Position numbers and translations under genes: made by a program. Positions 1 to 8,665 of a DNA stretch of 64,000 nt are shown one piece after another. Each line of letters starts with the position of its first letter. Within the stretch, counting starts at the first letter, position 1. The stretch comes from Bordetella parapertussis (GTDB taxonomy: Bacteria > Pseudomonadota > Gammaproteobacteria > Burkholderiales > Burkholderiaceae_C), in NCBI GenBank assembly GCA_945890735.1, contig CAMDCZ010000002.1, positions 1-64,000 of the forward strand, in the 5' to 3' direction. The notes under the pieces were generated by a model that saw only the letters and a program-made list of their open reading frames with translations, did not search any database and had not been told where the DNA came from.

Positions 1-507
1 AATACCTTTGGGCTGGGCGTTTGCAATGGCTGCCAGATGTTTGCCGAGCTCGCTTCCTTGATTCCAGGCGCGCAGGATTGGCCCCGTTTCACCACCAACC
101 ACAGTGAACGCTTCGAGGCCCGGCTGGCCATGGTCGAACTGCTGACATCACCGAGTTTGTTTTTCCAGGGCTTGGCTGGCTCCCGCTTGCCGATCGCTGT
201 CGCCCATGGGGAGGGTTTTGCCAATTTCACGCAGCGCGGCAACCCGCAACAGGTGCTCGCTGCCATGCGCTTTGTGGACAACCACGGCCATGCCACCGAG
301 GCTTATCCCAGCAACCCCAACGGCAGCCCCGGCGGCTTGACCGCGGTCACCACCTCGGACGGCCGGTTCACCGCCATGATGCCGCACCCTGAGCGGGTGT
401 TCAGGCACTTGCAGTTCAGCTGGTCGCCCCACAATCCCTTCCAAAAACGGGAAGACTTGAGCCCGTGGATGCGCATCTGGCGCAATGCCCGGCGTTGGGT
501 AGACTGA
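1..507 (+). CDS. purL: Phosphoribosylformylglycinamidine synthase, C-terminal part (partial)
   Basis: The reading frame is open from base 1, so the 5' part of the gene lies outside the window. The visible 168 codons are the class I glutamine amidotransferase domain that releases ammonia from glutamine for the fourth step of de novo purine synthesis (FGAR to FGAM). The nucleophile motif GVCNGCQ carries the catalytic Cys at bases 22-24. The His and Glu of the triad sit in MMPHPERV (His 385-387, Glu 391-393). The end, with SPHNPFQKREDLSPW, is typical of large single-chain PurL of proteobacteria. The enzyme is cytosolic. The call is secure; only the N-terminal synthase part cannot be judged. Confidence 0.97.
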   Translation, partial: NTFGLGVCNGCQMFAELASLIPGAQDWPRFTTNHSERFEARLAMVELLTSPSLFFQGLAGSRLPIAVAHGEGFANFTQRGNPQQVLAAMRFVDNHGHATEAYPSNPNGSPGGLTAVTTSDGRFTAMMPHPERVFRHLQFSWSPHNPFQKREDLSPWMRIWRNARRWVD

Positions 508-541
508 ACACCTTTCAGCAGTTCAACGAGTAAAGGCAACC

Positions 542-925
542 ATGAGCATCACCCGCGACCGTGAATTGGCAGATGTGCTCTACACGAGTTACAACCACCT
601 GAGCCAGTTAAAAACCGACCTGGACCTGCTGCATACCCAAGCAGAACAGGACAAGTCACATGCGTTGACACACACAGATGCCAGCCACACCCCGGGTCAA
701 CCTGCCACTGGCAGCGAAGCCACGGCGCATGACAAAGCACTGGCAGACGCTCTGAAAAAAGTCAGCCTGTTGCACCGCAACCTGGAAACCGTGATCAAGC
801 TGATCATTCAAAACCACACCGATGCCTCGAGCATCCTGACCGAATTCGAGAAGATCCGCACGGGCAAACTGCTCAACAGCGAAACCTTCAGCCTGACGCA
901 CCTGATCAACCCGCCCTCCAAATGA
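542..925 (+). CDS. Hypothetical protein, 127 aa
   Basis: I do not recognise this protein. It starts 34 bases after the purL stop and ends just before a hairpin terminator, so it may be cotranscribed with purL. It has no signal peptide or membrane segment. Two helix-rich stretches (about residues 5-40 and 65-105), with heptad-like Leu/Ile spacing, flank a low-complexity linker rich in Thr, His, Ser and Ala (about 40-65). This suggests a small cytosolic helical or coiled-coil protein. Codon choice resembles the neighbours, which supports a real gene. No function is proposed. Confidence 0.7.
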   Translation: MSITRDRELADVLYTSYNHLSQLKTDLDLLHTQAEQDKSHALTHTDASHTPGQPATGSEATAHDKALADALKKVSLLHRNLETVIKLIIQNHTDASSILTEFEKIRTGKLLNSETFSLTHLINPPSK

Positions 926-927
926 CA

Positions 928-949
928 AAAGCCCTCGCAAGAGGGCTTT
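928..949. terminator. Bidirectional hairpin terminator
   Basis: AAAGCCCTC, loop GCAA, GAGGGCTTT: a perfect 9-bp stem with a 4-base loop between the convergent 542-925 gene and the PPIase gene ending at 974. A-rich flanks on the left and T residues on the right allow it to act on both strands, although the U-runs are short. Confidence 0.8.
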
Positions 950-973
950 GTCAGTGCGTGGGTGACGGCTGGT

Positions 974-1762
974 TTATTCGATCTTGGCTTGGTCGCGCAA
1001 ACTTTGTTGGTATTCCAACAGTTTTTCTTGTTGCAGTTGCTGCACGATTTGTGGTTTGACTTCCTCGAACTTGGGCAGCTGCATGTCACGGATATCGTCT
1101 AAGCGGATCACGTGGAATCCGAATTGCGATTTCACGGGTGCATCGGTGAATTGGCCCTTTTTCAGCGCCACCATGGCATCTGAGAACTCTTTGACGAAGC
1201 TGCTGGGATTGGCCCAATCCAAATCGCCACCATTGGCACCTGAGCCAGGGTCCTTGGATTGTTTTTTTGCGATGTCTTCGAACTTACCGCCTTTTTTCAA
1301 GCTGGCGATGATGGCCTTGGCTTGGTCTTCTTTTTCAACCAGGATGTGACGGGCGCGGTATTCTTTGCCTCCGCCAGTTGAAGTGATGTACTTGTCGTAG
1401 GCGGCTTTGGCCAAATCATCGGTCACGGGGTTGTTCTTTTGGAAATCCGTGAAGAGTTCACGGATCAACAGGCTTTGGCGGGCCAATTCCATCTGGAACT
1501 TGAATTCGTCATTGGCTTCCATGCCGCGCTTTTGGGCTTCTTGCATGAAGATCTCACGGGCAATGACTTCCTCGCGAAGCTGCTGCTCCATCTCGGGGCC
1601 GACTTGTTTGCCAGAGCGTTCGAGTTGTGCCGCCAAGGCGGTCAAGCGGGTCTTGGGAACCGCTTTGCCATTGACGATGGCGACATTTTGAGCCGCAGCA
1701 CCCATCGTGAACAAAGCCAATACGGCAGCCGTGGCCGCAGAGGTGAAAAAAGATTTGGTCAT
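974..1762 (-). CDS. Periplasmic parvulin-type peptidyl-prolyl isomerase
   Basis: This 262-residue protein has a cleavable signal peptide (hydrophobic stretch about 8-22, cleavage after GAAA near residue 24). Helical SurA-N/PrsA-like segments follow, then one PPIC (rotamase) domain at about residues 137-226, with the parvulin hallmarks YRARHILV, GGDLDW and SQFGFHVIRL. It should catalyse cis-trans isomerisation of prolyl bonds and assist folding of exported proteins in the periplasm. One PPIC domain and the short length separate it from SurA, which has two. It lies downstream of bolA on the same strand with a 62-base gap. The partner substrates are unknown. Confidence 0.9.
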   Translation of the reverse strand: MTKSFFTSAATAAVLALFTMGAAAQNVAIVNGKAVPKTRLTALAAQLERSGKQVGPEMEQQLREEVIAREIFMQEAQKRGMEANDEFKFQMELARQSLLIRELFTDFQKNNPVTDDLAKAAYDKYITSTGGGKEYRARHILVEKEDQAKAIIASLKKGGKFEDIAKKQSKDPGSGANGGDLDWANPSSFVKEFSDAMVALKKGQFTDAPVKSQFGFHVIRLDDIRDMQLPKFEEVKPQIVQQLQQEKLLEYQQSLRDQAKIE

Positions 1763-1824
1763 GAAAAACTTTCTAAGGAGTCAAATGGGCCGACTGGCCA
1801 CACACTGTCAGAACAGAGGCTATA

Positions 1825-2097
1825 TCAGCTTGGGGTATCCACAATTTCAATCGCCAGTGCATGCATGCCTTGATCGGTGAATTGTTGCAGGGCATCATAC
1901 ACAAGCCGATGTTTGGCGACCCGGCTGAGCCCTTGAAAAACCCCAGCACCGATGCGCACCCGGAAATGCGTGCCTTGGCCGGACCCGTCCGATCCGGCGT
2001 GCCCTGCGTGGGCTGCGCTTTCATCCAAGACCTGCAGTTCAAAGGGGTGGAGTTGCGCGGTGAGTTGCGCGTGGAGGTGGTCAGCGTGGATGTTCAT
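1825..2097 (-). CDS. bolA: BolA family protein
   Basis: This 90-residue protein has the BolA/IbaG fold signature: a mixed strand-helix domain with the KHRLVYDAL segment near residues 62-70, and a C-terminal strand HALAIEI. BolA proteins work with monothiol glutaredoxins in iron-sulfur handling and influence morphology and stress responses. The start ATG overlaps the stop of the upstream yciB gene by four bases (ATGA), which fixes the start and implies translational coupling. The conserved YciB-BolA neighbourhood in betaproteobacteria supports the call. Confidence 0.88.
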   Translation of the reverse strand: MNIHADHLHAQLTAQLHPFELQVLDESAAHAGHAGSDGSGQGTHFRVRIGAGVFQGLSRVAKHRLVYDALQQFTDQGMHALAIEIVDTPS

Positions 2098-2651
2098 GGC
2101 TCAGGGGGGCTTTGTGTGGGTTCTTCGGTTTGAACATGGCGGCTCAAAAAAACGGCTTGGGCGATCACAAACAACACCATCAGTCCCATGCCGCCAAAGA
2201 GCTTGAAATTCACCCAGGTGGCGGTGTCGAACTGGTAAGCCACCCAGAGGTTGATCAAGCCCATGACCGCAAAAAATCCGCTCCAGCTGAACATCAGGTT
2301 GCGCCAGACCGGGTCTGGCAGGGTCAATTGGGTCCCCATCAATTGACGCAAAAAATTGCGTTGGAGCACAAAGTGGCCCAGCAACAGCGCGCCGCCCATC
2401 AGCCAGTAAAGGATCGTGGGCTTCCATTTGATGAAGGTCTCGTCTTGGGTCAGCAAGGTGGCGCCGCCAAACACAGCAATCACAAACAAGCTCACCCAGT
2501 GCATCGGTTCAACGTGGCCGTTTTTGCGGTAAAGCCACCCGATTTGCACCAAGGTGGCGACCATGGCGACCGCGGTCGCGACAAAGATGCCCGCGAGCTT
2601 GAACGCCGCGAAAAACAAAATGATGGGGAAAAAGTCCAGCAGCAGTTTCAT
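2094..2651 (-). CDS. yciB: Inner-membrane septation protein A (YciB/IspZ family)
   Basis: This is a polytopic membrane protein of 185 residues with about five hydrophobic segments and the family start MKLLLDFFPIILFF. YciB (septation protein A) is needed for normal cell division and envelope integrity and interacts with elongation and division proteins in Escherichia coli. The ATG at 2651 is chosen because it begins the conserved N-terminus directly after the msrB stop; an in-frame upstream ATG would overlap msrB by 23 bases. It is followed by bolA with a 4-base overlap, giving a compact selO-msrB-yciB-bolA operon. Confidence 0.92.
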   Translation of the reverse strand: MKLLLDFFPIILFFAAFKLAGIFVATAVAMVATLVQIGWLYRKNGHVEPMHWVSLFVIAVFGGATLLTQDETFIKWKPTILYWLMGGALLLGHFVLQRNFLRQLMGTQLTLPDPVWRNLMFSWSGFFAVMGLINLWVAYQFDTATWVNFKLFGGMGLMVLFVIAQAVFLSRHVQTEEPTQSPPEP

Positions 2652-2652
2652 G

Positions 2653-3066
2653 TCAGCCCTTGTCTTCGGGTTCAAACTGCAAGGCAGCTGAGTTCATGCA
2701 ATAGCGCAAGCCGGTGGGCGCCGGACCATCCGCAAACACATGGCCTAAATGGGCATGGCACTGGGCACAGACGGTTTCGGTGCGCAGCATGCCATGGGCC
2801 CGGTCTACACGCTCTTCAATCGCCTCAGGCAAGGCCGCCTGCGAAAAACTGGGCCAACCGCAGCCTGCGTCGAATTTCGTGTCCGAGTCAAAGAGTTTGG
2901 CATCGCAGCAGATGCAGTGGTAGCTGCCCTTGGCCCAATGGGCTTCGTAGCGCCCGGTGTAGGGCCGCTCGGTGGCGGCCATGCGGGTGACCTCGAAGGC
3001 CACGGGTTCGGCGTTTTTGGCAGCCAAGTGGGCGCGCCAATCGGCGTTGTTGTCAGGCAAGGTCAT
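2653..3066 (-). CDS. msrB: Peptide-methionine (R)-S-oxide reductase
   Basis: MsrB reduces the R epimer of methionine sulfoxide in proteins, using thioredoxin. The protein has 137 residues. Structural zinc cysteines appear as two CxxC pairs (about C51/C54 and C100/C103), and the catalytic Cys is in RYCMNS (about residue 123). The core CGWPSF and GHVF motifs are present. There is no signal peptide, so it acts in the cytosol. The start at 3066 overlaps the selO stop by four bases (ATGA); an upstream ATG at 3099 lies inside selO and is less likely. Pairing with selO suggests an oxidative-stress operon. Confidence 0.95.
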   Translation of the reverse strand: MTLPDNNADWRAHLAAKNAEPVAFEVTRMAATERPYTGRYEAHWAKGSYHCICCDAKLFDSDTKFDAGCGWPSFSQAALPEAIEERVDRAHGMLRTETVCAQCHAHLGHVFADGPAPTGLRYCMNSAALQFEPEDKG

Positions 3067-4556
3067 GAGGAGCAACTGATGGAAATGGAAGACGCCCAAT
3101 CGGGCGGGAAGGCTGCGTAGCTGTCAAACCCAGGGTGTTCGTCGCAGGGCGCTGACAGCAATCGCTGCAACACATGGATCTCGTCCAATTGGCCTATTTT
3201 CGCTTGTTGGATGGCTTGCTCGCCCAGGTGGTTACGCAGCACAAATTTCGGGTTGGTGCGCAACATGGCTTGGCTGGTATTCAAAGGGTCTTGCTTGTCA
3301 AGTCTGGCCAGGTAACGGGGCAGCCAGGCGTCCCAGGCACTGGCTTGGATGAAGAGGTCGCGCACTGGTTGAAACGCGTGCTCTGCGTCGTGCGCAGCCA
3401 GGTGACCCACGGCATGGCTCAAGCGTCGCCAAAAAATCGTGAAATCGATTTGCTCGGTGGCCAGCAAACCCAGCAGCTCGTCGATCAAGGCTGGGTCAGC
3501 GCTTTGCATTTCAGGCAAACCCAGCTTGGCAGCGAAGCGCTGGTTCAACTCTTGGGGATAGTCGATCTTGAAGCGTTCAAGCGCTGCTACTGTGGCGTCT
3601 TGGTCCTCAGTCAGGGGCAGCAGTGCTTGGCCCAAGCAGAAAAGATTCCAGTAGGCCACTTGCGGCTGGCGTGCATAGGCATAGCGGCCTTGGTGGTCGG
3701 AGTGGTTGCAAATGTGTCCAGGGTTGAAGCCGTCCAGGAACTGAAACGGCCCGTAATCGATGGTCAGGCCCAGGATGCTCATGTTGTCAGTGTTCATCAC
3801 GCCATGGCAAAAACCGACCGATTGCCAGTGCGCCAACAATGCCGCTGTGCGCTGGGTGACCTCGGCCAAGAAAGCCAGGTAACGCTGAGGGCCTGCCAAC
3901 GGCAGGAGATCTGAAAAATGGTGCTCGATCACAAAGTCTGCCAAACGGCGCAATGCATCGACCTGTCCCTTGGCAGCGAAATGCTCGAAATGACCAAACC
4001 GTACAAAGCTAGGGGCCACCCGGGTCACCACCGCAGCGGTTTCCAGTGCTTCGCGCAACACTTGGTCAGGCGAGCCCACCAAAGCCAAGGCGCGGGTGGT
4101 GGGGATGCCCAAGCCGTGCATGGCTTCGCTGCACAGGTATTCACGGATGCTCGAGCGCAAGACAGCACGGCCGTCGGCCATGCGCGAATAAGGGGTCATG
4201 CCCGCGCCCTTGAGTTGCAGGGTTTGATTGCCCATGGGTGTCGCGATTTCACCCAAAGACAAAGCCCGCCCGTCACCCAACTGACCTGCCCAAACGCCAA
4301 ATTGGTGGCCACTGTAGACACTGGCCAGGCATTGGCTGCCAGGCAGTTCGGTGCTGCCGCCCAAGGCTTGCAGCCATGTTGGGTTTGCCCACAACGCCGG
4401 CGGCAAACCCAGGTCGTGGGCCAAACTGTCGTTGCGAGCGATCCAATGCAAATGCTGCAACGGGGTGGGCGACACACGGGTATAGAAGGCCTCTCCCAAG
4501 TCGGCGAAACGGTGTTGCCAAGGCAGGGTGTTGACAGGGTTGTCCAATGTTTGCAT
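3063..4556 (-). CDS. selO: Protein adenylyltransferase SelO (YdiU/UPF0061)
   Basis: SelO is a pseudokinase-fold enzyme that transfers AMP from ATP to Ser/Thr/Tyr of proteins, linked to redox homeostasis and S-glutathionylation. The 497-residue protein carries family blocks [38 protein letters not shown], the [11 protein letters not shown] segment, the DYGPFQFLD metal-binding loop and the C-terminal [10 protein letters not shown]. Bacterial members have no selenocysteine, and none is seen here. The start at 4556 is chosen because the conserved family N-terminus ([18 protein letters not shown]) follows it; the open frame runs on upstream into the divergent ligase gene. It is first in the selO-msrB-yciB-bolA unit. 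Confidence 0.95.
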   Translation of the reverse strand: MQTLDNPVNTLPWQHRFADLGEAFYTRVSPTPLQHLHWIARNDSLAHDLGLPPALWANPTWLQALGGSTELPGSQCLASVYSGHQFGVWAGQLGDGRALSLGEIATPMGNQTLQLKGAGMTPYSRMADGRAVLRSSIREYLCSEAMHGLGIPTTRALALVGSPDQVLREALETAAVVTRVAPSFVRFGHFEHFAAKGQVDALRRLADFVIEHHFSDLLPLAGPQRYLAFLAEVTQRTAALLAHWQSVGFCHGVMNTDNMSILGLTIDYGPFQFLDGFNPGHICNHSDHQGRYAYARQPQVAYWNLFCLGQALLPLTEDQDATVAALERFKIDYPQELNQRFAAKLGLPEMQSADPALIDELLGLLATEQIDFTIFWRRLSHAVGHLAAHDAEHAFQPVRDLFIQASAWDAWLPRYLARLDKQDPLNTSQAMLRTNPKFVLRNHLGEQAIQQAKIGQLDEIHVLQRLLSAPCDEHPGFDSYAAFPPDWASSISISCSS

Positions 4557-4562
4557 GACCTG

Positions 4563-4574
4563 ATTGTGCACAAT
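4563..4574. promoter_or_regulatory. 12-bp perfect palindrome between divergent selO and acyl-CoA ligase genes
   Basis: ATTGTGCACAAT is its own reverse complement. It lies in the 64-base intergenic space between the selO start (4556, minus) and the ligase start (4621, plus), 6 bases upstream of selO. The position suits an operator for one or both genes, but the binding protein is unknown. Confidence 0.5.
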
Positions 4575-4620
4575 ACGGCCAAAACAACATGCCAACAGGT
4601 GCCATTCAAGGAGACTTCCC

Positions 4621-6246
4621 ATGCTGGGATTGATGCAAAGCCAGAACCTGTCGATCGCTTCCCTGATCGACTTTGCCGAGAAACACCACGGCGATACCGA
4701 AATCATTTCCCGCCGCGTGGAGGGTGACATCCACCGCAGCGACTGGGCCACGGTTGCCAAGCGCGCTCGCCAAGTCGCCAATGCCTTGGACGCCGATGAA
4801 GTCGGCCAAGGTGCGCGTGTGGCCACTTTGGCTTGGAACGGCTATCGGCACTTAGAGATTTATTTCGGCGTCAGTGGCAGCGGCCGTGTGCTGCACACCT
4901 TGAACCCCCGTTTGCACCCTGAGCAAATCAGCTGGATCGTCAACCATGCCGAAGACCACGTCCTGTGTTTTGACATGACGTTTTGGCCGATCATTCAAAA
5001 CATCCACGCCCATTGTCCGAACGTGAAGCATTGGGTAGCCTTGTGCGACACGGACAAGCTGCCCGCAGACAGCGGCATCCCTGGCCTGGTCAGCTACGAG
5101 GCTTGGCTGGGGCCTCAAGCCAACACCTACACCTGGCCCGACTTGGACGAGAACACCGCCTCATGCATGTGCTACACCAGCGGCACCACGGGTAACCCCA
5201 AAGCCGCGCTTTACAGTCACCGCTCAACCATCTTGCATGCCTATGCCTGTGCCTTGCCGGATGTGATGTGTTTGTCGGCGCGCGACAGCGTCTTGCCGGT
5301 GGTCCCGATGTTCCATGTCAACGCCTGGGGCATCCCCTACAGCGCGGCCATGGTTGGGTGCAAATTGGTCTTTCCTGGTGCGGCGCTTGATGGCAAGTCG
5401 GTTTATGAGTTGCTGGAATCCGAGCAAGTCACCCTGGCAGCAGGCGTGCCCACGGTGTGGCAAATGTTGCTGGGCCATTTGAAGGCGGGCGGTTTGCGAT
5501 TCAGCCATTTAAAACGCACGGTCATCGGTGGCTCGGCTTGCCCGCCCGCCATGATCCATGCGTTCAACGATGAATACGGTGTGGAAGTCCTGCACGCCTG
5601 GGGCATGACCGAGCTCAGTCCCTTGGGCACCTTGTGCACTTTGAAGAACAAGCACTTGGCCTTGCCAGCAGACGAGCAAATGAAAATTCGCCTCAAGCAA
5701 GGGCGGGCAATCTACGGCATCGATTTCAAAATTGTTGATGACCAAGGCAACGAACAACCCCACGATGGCAAAGCCTATGGCGATTTGCTGGTCAAAGGCC
5801 CCTGGGTGGTGCGCGAGTATTTCAAACAAGAGGGGGGATCCCCATTGATTCATGGTTGGTTTCCCACCGGTGACGTGGCCACTGTCGATCCCGAAGGTTT
5901 CATGCAAATCACCGACCGCAGCAAGGATGTGATCAAGTCCGGGGGGGAGTGGATCAGCTCGATCGATGTCGAGAACATCGCCATGGCGCACCCTGAGGTG
6001 GCCATGGCGGCCTGCATCGGCATGGCCCACCCGAAATGGGACGAGCGCCCGATCGTGGTGGTGGTCAAGCGCCCCGGCACATCGCTGGCACGCGAAGACT
6101 TGCTCCAGTTTTACGAGGGCAAGATCGCCAAATGGCAAATCCCAGATGACGTGGTCTTTGTCGAATCGATTCCCTTGGGTGCCACCGGCAAGATGCTGAA
6201 AACCCGTTTGCGCGAGCAATTGGCGGGCTATGCCTTACCCGCATGA
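4621..6246 (+). CDS. Medium/long-chain fatty-acid-CoA ligase (AlkK-like, AMP-forming)
   Basis: This 541-residue cytosolic enzyme of the ANL superfamily should activate a carboxylic or fatty acid with ATP and CoA to acyl-CoA and AMP. The phosphate-binding loop [11 protein letters not shown] is at about residues 184-194. The A5/A7-like motifs HAWGMTE and GWFPTGDVA follow, then [13 protein letters not shown], and the late catalytic Lys in GATGKMLKT. The start is set by AAGGAGA seven bases before the ATG. It lies upstream of the HAAT ABC transporter and the fadB/fadA genes, so it probably activates what that transporter imports. Chain-length preference cannot be read from sequence. Confidence 0.9.
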   Translation: MLGLMQSQNLSIASLIDFAEKHHGDTEIISRRVEGDIHRSDWATVAKRARQVANALDADEVGQGARVATLAWNGYRHLEIYFGVSGSGRVLHTLNPRLHPEQISWIVNHAEDHVLCFDMTFWPIIQNIHAHCPNVKHWVALCDTDKLPADSGIPGLVSYEAWLGPQANTYTWPDLDENTASCMCYTSGTTGNPKAALYSHRSTILHAYACALPDVMCLSARDSVLPVVPMFHVNAWGIPYSAAMVGCKLVFPGAALDGKSVYELLESEQVTLAAGVPTVWQMLLGHLKAGGLRFSHLKRTVIGGSACPPAMIHAFNDEYGVEVLHAWGMTELSPLGTLCTLKNKHLALPADEQMKIRLKQGRAIYGIDFKIVDDQGNEQPHDGKAYGDLLVKGPWVVREYFKQEGGSPLIHGWFPTGDVATVDPEGFMQITDRSKDVIKSGGEWISSIDVENIAMAHPEVAMAACIGMAHPKWDERPIVVVVKRPGTSLAREDLLQFYEGKIAKWQIPDDVVFVESIPLGATGKMLKTRLREQLAGYALPA

Positions 6247-6253
6247 TTCTCAA

Positions 6254-6316
6254 GGTCATCTGACCATCTAGGGGATTCCCTAGCCGTGGTGACCCTGTTT
6301 TACAGGTAGGCTAGGG
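6254..6316 (+). promoter_or_regulatory. Structured leader upstream of the ABC transporter binding-protein gene
   Basis: Several dyads occupy the 93 bases between the ligase stop and the ATG at 6340. They are GGTCA-TC-TGACC (6254-6265); CTAGGG-GATT-CCCTAG (6268-6283); CCCTAGCC (6278-6285) pairing with GGCTAGGG (6309-6316); and an inner CCTGT-TTT-ACAGG (6294-6306). The second and third dyads share the CCCTAG segment and so are mutually exclusive. They could be operators, an attenuator-like switch or the ligase terminator. No clear U-run follows. Confidence 0.45.
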
Positions 6317-6339
6317 CGATATTGAATGAGGAGAAAAGC

Positions 6340-7569
6340 ATGCGATTTCGCACATGGTCATTTGCAGTGATGTTGGGCTGTGCATTGGTATCCAACGCAT
6401 GGGCTCAAAAAGGCGAAACCGTCAAAATTGCTTGGATCGATCCTTTGTCGGGTTTGATGGCCCCGGTCGGTGCCAACCAACTCAAGTCCCTGCAATACCT
6501 GGCAGATGTTTACAGCCAAAACAACCCTGCGGGTGTCAAATTTGAAATCCTCGGCTTGGACAACAAGCTGAGTCCCGCCGAGAGCCTCAACCAGCTCAAA
6601 TCTGCCATGGACCAAGGGGTTCGCTACATCACCCAAGGCAATGGATCCTCCGTCGCGGGCGCTTTGCTGGATGCGGTCAACAAACACAATGAACGCAATC
6701 CCGGCAAAGAAATCATCTTCCTGAACCACTCAGCGGTCGACCCCGACTTCACCAACAGCAAGTGCAGCTACTGGCATTTCCGCTTTGATGCAGACACTTC
6801 CATGAAGATGGAAGCCATGACCAGTTTCATCAAGGAGCAACCCTCGGTCAAAAAGGTCTACTTGCTCAACCAGAACTATTCCCACGGCCAGCAAGTCGTC
6901 AAATACGCCAAAGAAACCCTGGCGCGCAAGCGTCCTGACATTCAAATCGTCGGCGAAGACCTGCACCCCTTGGCGCAGGTCCGCGACTTTGCCCCCTATA
7001 TCGCCAAAATCAAGGCTTCGGGCGCTGACTCGGTCATCACAGGCAATTGGGGCTCTGACCTGTCTTTGTTGGTGAAAGCCGCCAACGAAGGTGGTTTCAA
7101 TGGCAAGTTCTTCACTTACTACACCGGTGTGACCGGCACCCCAACCGCTTTGGGTCAAAACGCCGAGGGGCGGGTTTTCCAAGTCGCTTATGCCCACTAC
7201 AACATGCCGGGCGTGATGGCCAAACACATGGCCGGTTTCAAGGCCAAGTACAACGATGACCTGTTCACCGGCTCCATGGTCAGTATTTTTGATGCGCTGA
7301 CCTTGGCCATGGCCCAAGCCAAGTCCACCGACCCAGTCAAAGTGGCCGCAGCCATGCACGGGCTGAAGTTCAAGGGCTTCAATGGCGACATGGAAATGCG
7401 CAAGCTCGACCACCAGTTGCAGCAAACCCTCTACATCACGGTGTGGCAAAAGGCGGACAAAAAGTTCCCCTACAGCGCTGAAAACACGGGCATGACTTTG
7501 GCTTTGGTGAAAACCTTTGAGCCTTATGTGTCCAGCACGCCGACCAGTTGTCAAATGAAGAAACCTTGA
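6340..7569 (+). CDS. ABC transporter substrate-binding protein (LivK/HAAT family)
   Basis: This is a periplasmic binding protein of 409 residues with a signal peptide ending near NAWA|QKG. It has the Peripla_BP_6 fold typical of hydrophobic amino-acid transporters (start VKIAWIDPLSGLMAPVGANQ). The start at 6340 follows GAGGAG; an in-frame upstream ATG at 6322 would overlap this ribosome binding site. The four following genes encode two permeases and two ATPases, forming a complete importer. Many Burkholderiales proteins of this family bind aromatic or aliphatic acids rather than amino acids. The flanking acyl-CoA ligase and beta-oxidation genes favour a carboxylate here, but this is inference. 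Confidence 0.9.
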   Translation: MRFRTWSFAVMLGCALVSNAWAQKGETVKIAWIDPLSGLMAPVGANQLKSLQYLADVYSQNNPAGVKFEILGLDNKLSPAESLNQLKSAMDQGVRYITQGNGSSVAGALLDAVNKHNERNPGKEIIFLNHSAVDPDFTNSKCSYWHFRFDADTSMKMEAMTSFIKEQPSVKKVYLLNQNYSHGQQVVKYAKETLARKRPDIQIVGEDLHPLAQVRDFAPYIAKIKASGADSVITGNWGSDLSLLVKAANEGGFNGKFFTYYTGVTGTPTALGQNAEGRVFQVAYAHYNMPGVMAKHMAGFKAKYNDDLFTGSMVSIFDALTLAMAQAKSTDPVKVAAAMHGLKFKGFNGDMEMRKLDHQLQQTLYITVWQKADKKFPYSAENTGMTLALVKTFEPYVSSTPTSCQMKKP

Positions 7570-7570
7570 C

Positions 7571-7595
7571 GCCGCCAGCGGCTTTGGGCATGCCC
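7571..7595 (+). promoter_or_regulatory. Intercistronic inverted repeats after the binding-protein gene
   Basis: GCCGC-CA-GCGGC (7571-7582) and GGGCATGCCC (7586-7595) follow the binding-protein stop by two bases. Such elements often protect the 3' end of the abundant binding-protein mRNA and lower expression of the permease genes. That role is inferred from position only. Confidence 0.35.
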
Positions 7596-7630
7596 ATGGT
7601 TTGCATGGTGTCACACACGGACTGGGACTG

Positions 7631-8662
7631 ATGGAATTCTTTCTGATCTCCATGCTCAACGGTTTGAGCTATGGCTTGCTGCTGTTCATGCTCAGCTCGG
7701 GCTTGACCCTGATCTTCAGCATGATGGGCGTGCTCAATTTTGCCCACGCGAGTTTTTACATGCTGGGGGCCTACCTTGGCTACACCTTGTCCGGTGTGAT
7801 GGGGTTTTGGCCGGCTCTGGTCGCCGCCCCCTTGCTGACCGGCGCGATGGGTGCCTTGTTCGAGCGCCAGGTGCTTCGCCGGGTCCATCACCTGGGCCAT
7901 GTCTCCGAATTGCTGGTCACCTTTGGCCTGTCCTACATCGTGCTGGAGTTGGTTCAGTTGGTCTGGGGTCGCGTGGCTGTGGAGTTCAACCCCCCCGTTT
8001 TTCTGCAAGGCCCGGTGTTCACCCTGATCAACCATGCAGAGCAGGGCCTGTCCTTGGTTGCAGGCCGTGGTGGTGAGGTTTGCGCCGCCGCTGAGGCCAC
8101 CGTGCGGGTGGTCTGTACACCCTTTCCTGCGACCCGCGCTTTCATCATGGTCACCGCCATCGCCATGGTGGTGAGTTTGTGGTGGGTGCTGACCCGCACC
8201 CGCGTCGGCTTGATCATCCAAGCCGCCCTGACACACCCCGATACCGTGGAAACCTTGGGGCATAACGTGCCACGCATCTTCATGCTGGTGTTTGCCATGG
8301 GCACCGGTTTAGCGGGATTGGCCGGGGTGATCGGTGGCTTTACCTTCATCACCGAACCCGCCATGGCGGCCACGGTGGGCTCGGTGGTGTTCGTGGTGGT
8401 GGTGGTTGGCGGCATGGGGTCGTTGAGTGGCGCGTTTTTGGCATCTATCCTGATCGGTGTCATCCAGACTTTCGCTGTGGCGGTGGATTACTCCTTCTTG
8501 CAATTGCTCAAGGACTTGGGGGTGTCTGCCTCGTCCGCTTTGCAAAACAATTCTTTTGCCAAGTTGTCGGTCTCGCAAATCGCGCCGATCCTGCCCTACC
8601 TGTTCTTGGTGCTGATTCTGATTTTCAGACCACGTGGGCTTTTGGGAACCAGGGACACCTGA
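7631..8662 (+). CDS. ABC transporter permease, LivH type
   Basis: This 343-residue inner-membrane permease of the BPD_transp_2 family has about eight hydrophobic segments. LivH features include LSSGLTLIFSMMGVLNFAHAS near the N-terminus and the cytoplasmic EAA-like region GHNVPRIFMLVFAMGTGLAGLAG. It is longer than E. coli LivH (about 308). The extra length is mainly an extended loop at about residues 112-172 containing two cysteines (about 151 and 162) that could form a disulfide. The start MEFFL at 7631 is chosen because it begins the first membrane helix; the open frame extends to an ATG at 7601. It should pair with the next permease. Confidence 0.9.
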   Translation: MEFFLISMLNGLSYGLLLFMLSSGLTLIFSMMGVLNFAHASFYMLGAYLGYTLSGVMGFWPALVAAPLLTGAMGALFERQVLRRVHHLGHVSELLVTFGLSYIVLELVQLVWGRVAVEFNPPVFLQGPVFTLINHAEQGLSLVAGRGGEVCAAAEATVRVVCTPFPATRAFIMVTAIAMVVSLWWVLTRTRVGLIIQAALTHPDTVETLGHNVPRIFMLVFAMGTGLAGLAGVIGGFTFITEPAMAATVGSVVFVVVVVGGMGSLSGAFLASILIGVIQTFAVAVDYSFLQLLKDLGVSASSALQNNSFAKLSVSQIAPILPYLFLVLILIFRPRGLLGTRDT

Positions 8663-8665
8663 ACC

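Noticed and set aside
2112..2990. Long plus-strand frame of 292 codons opposite yciB and msrB
   Set aside because: It is antisense to two recognisable conserved genes and its product is His/Gln-rich without family features; it is a shadow of GC-biased codons.
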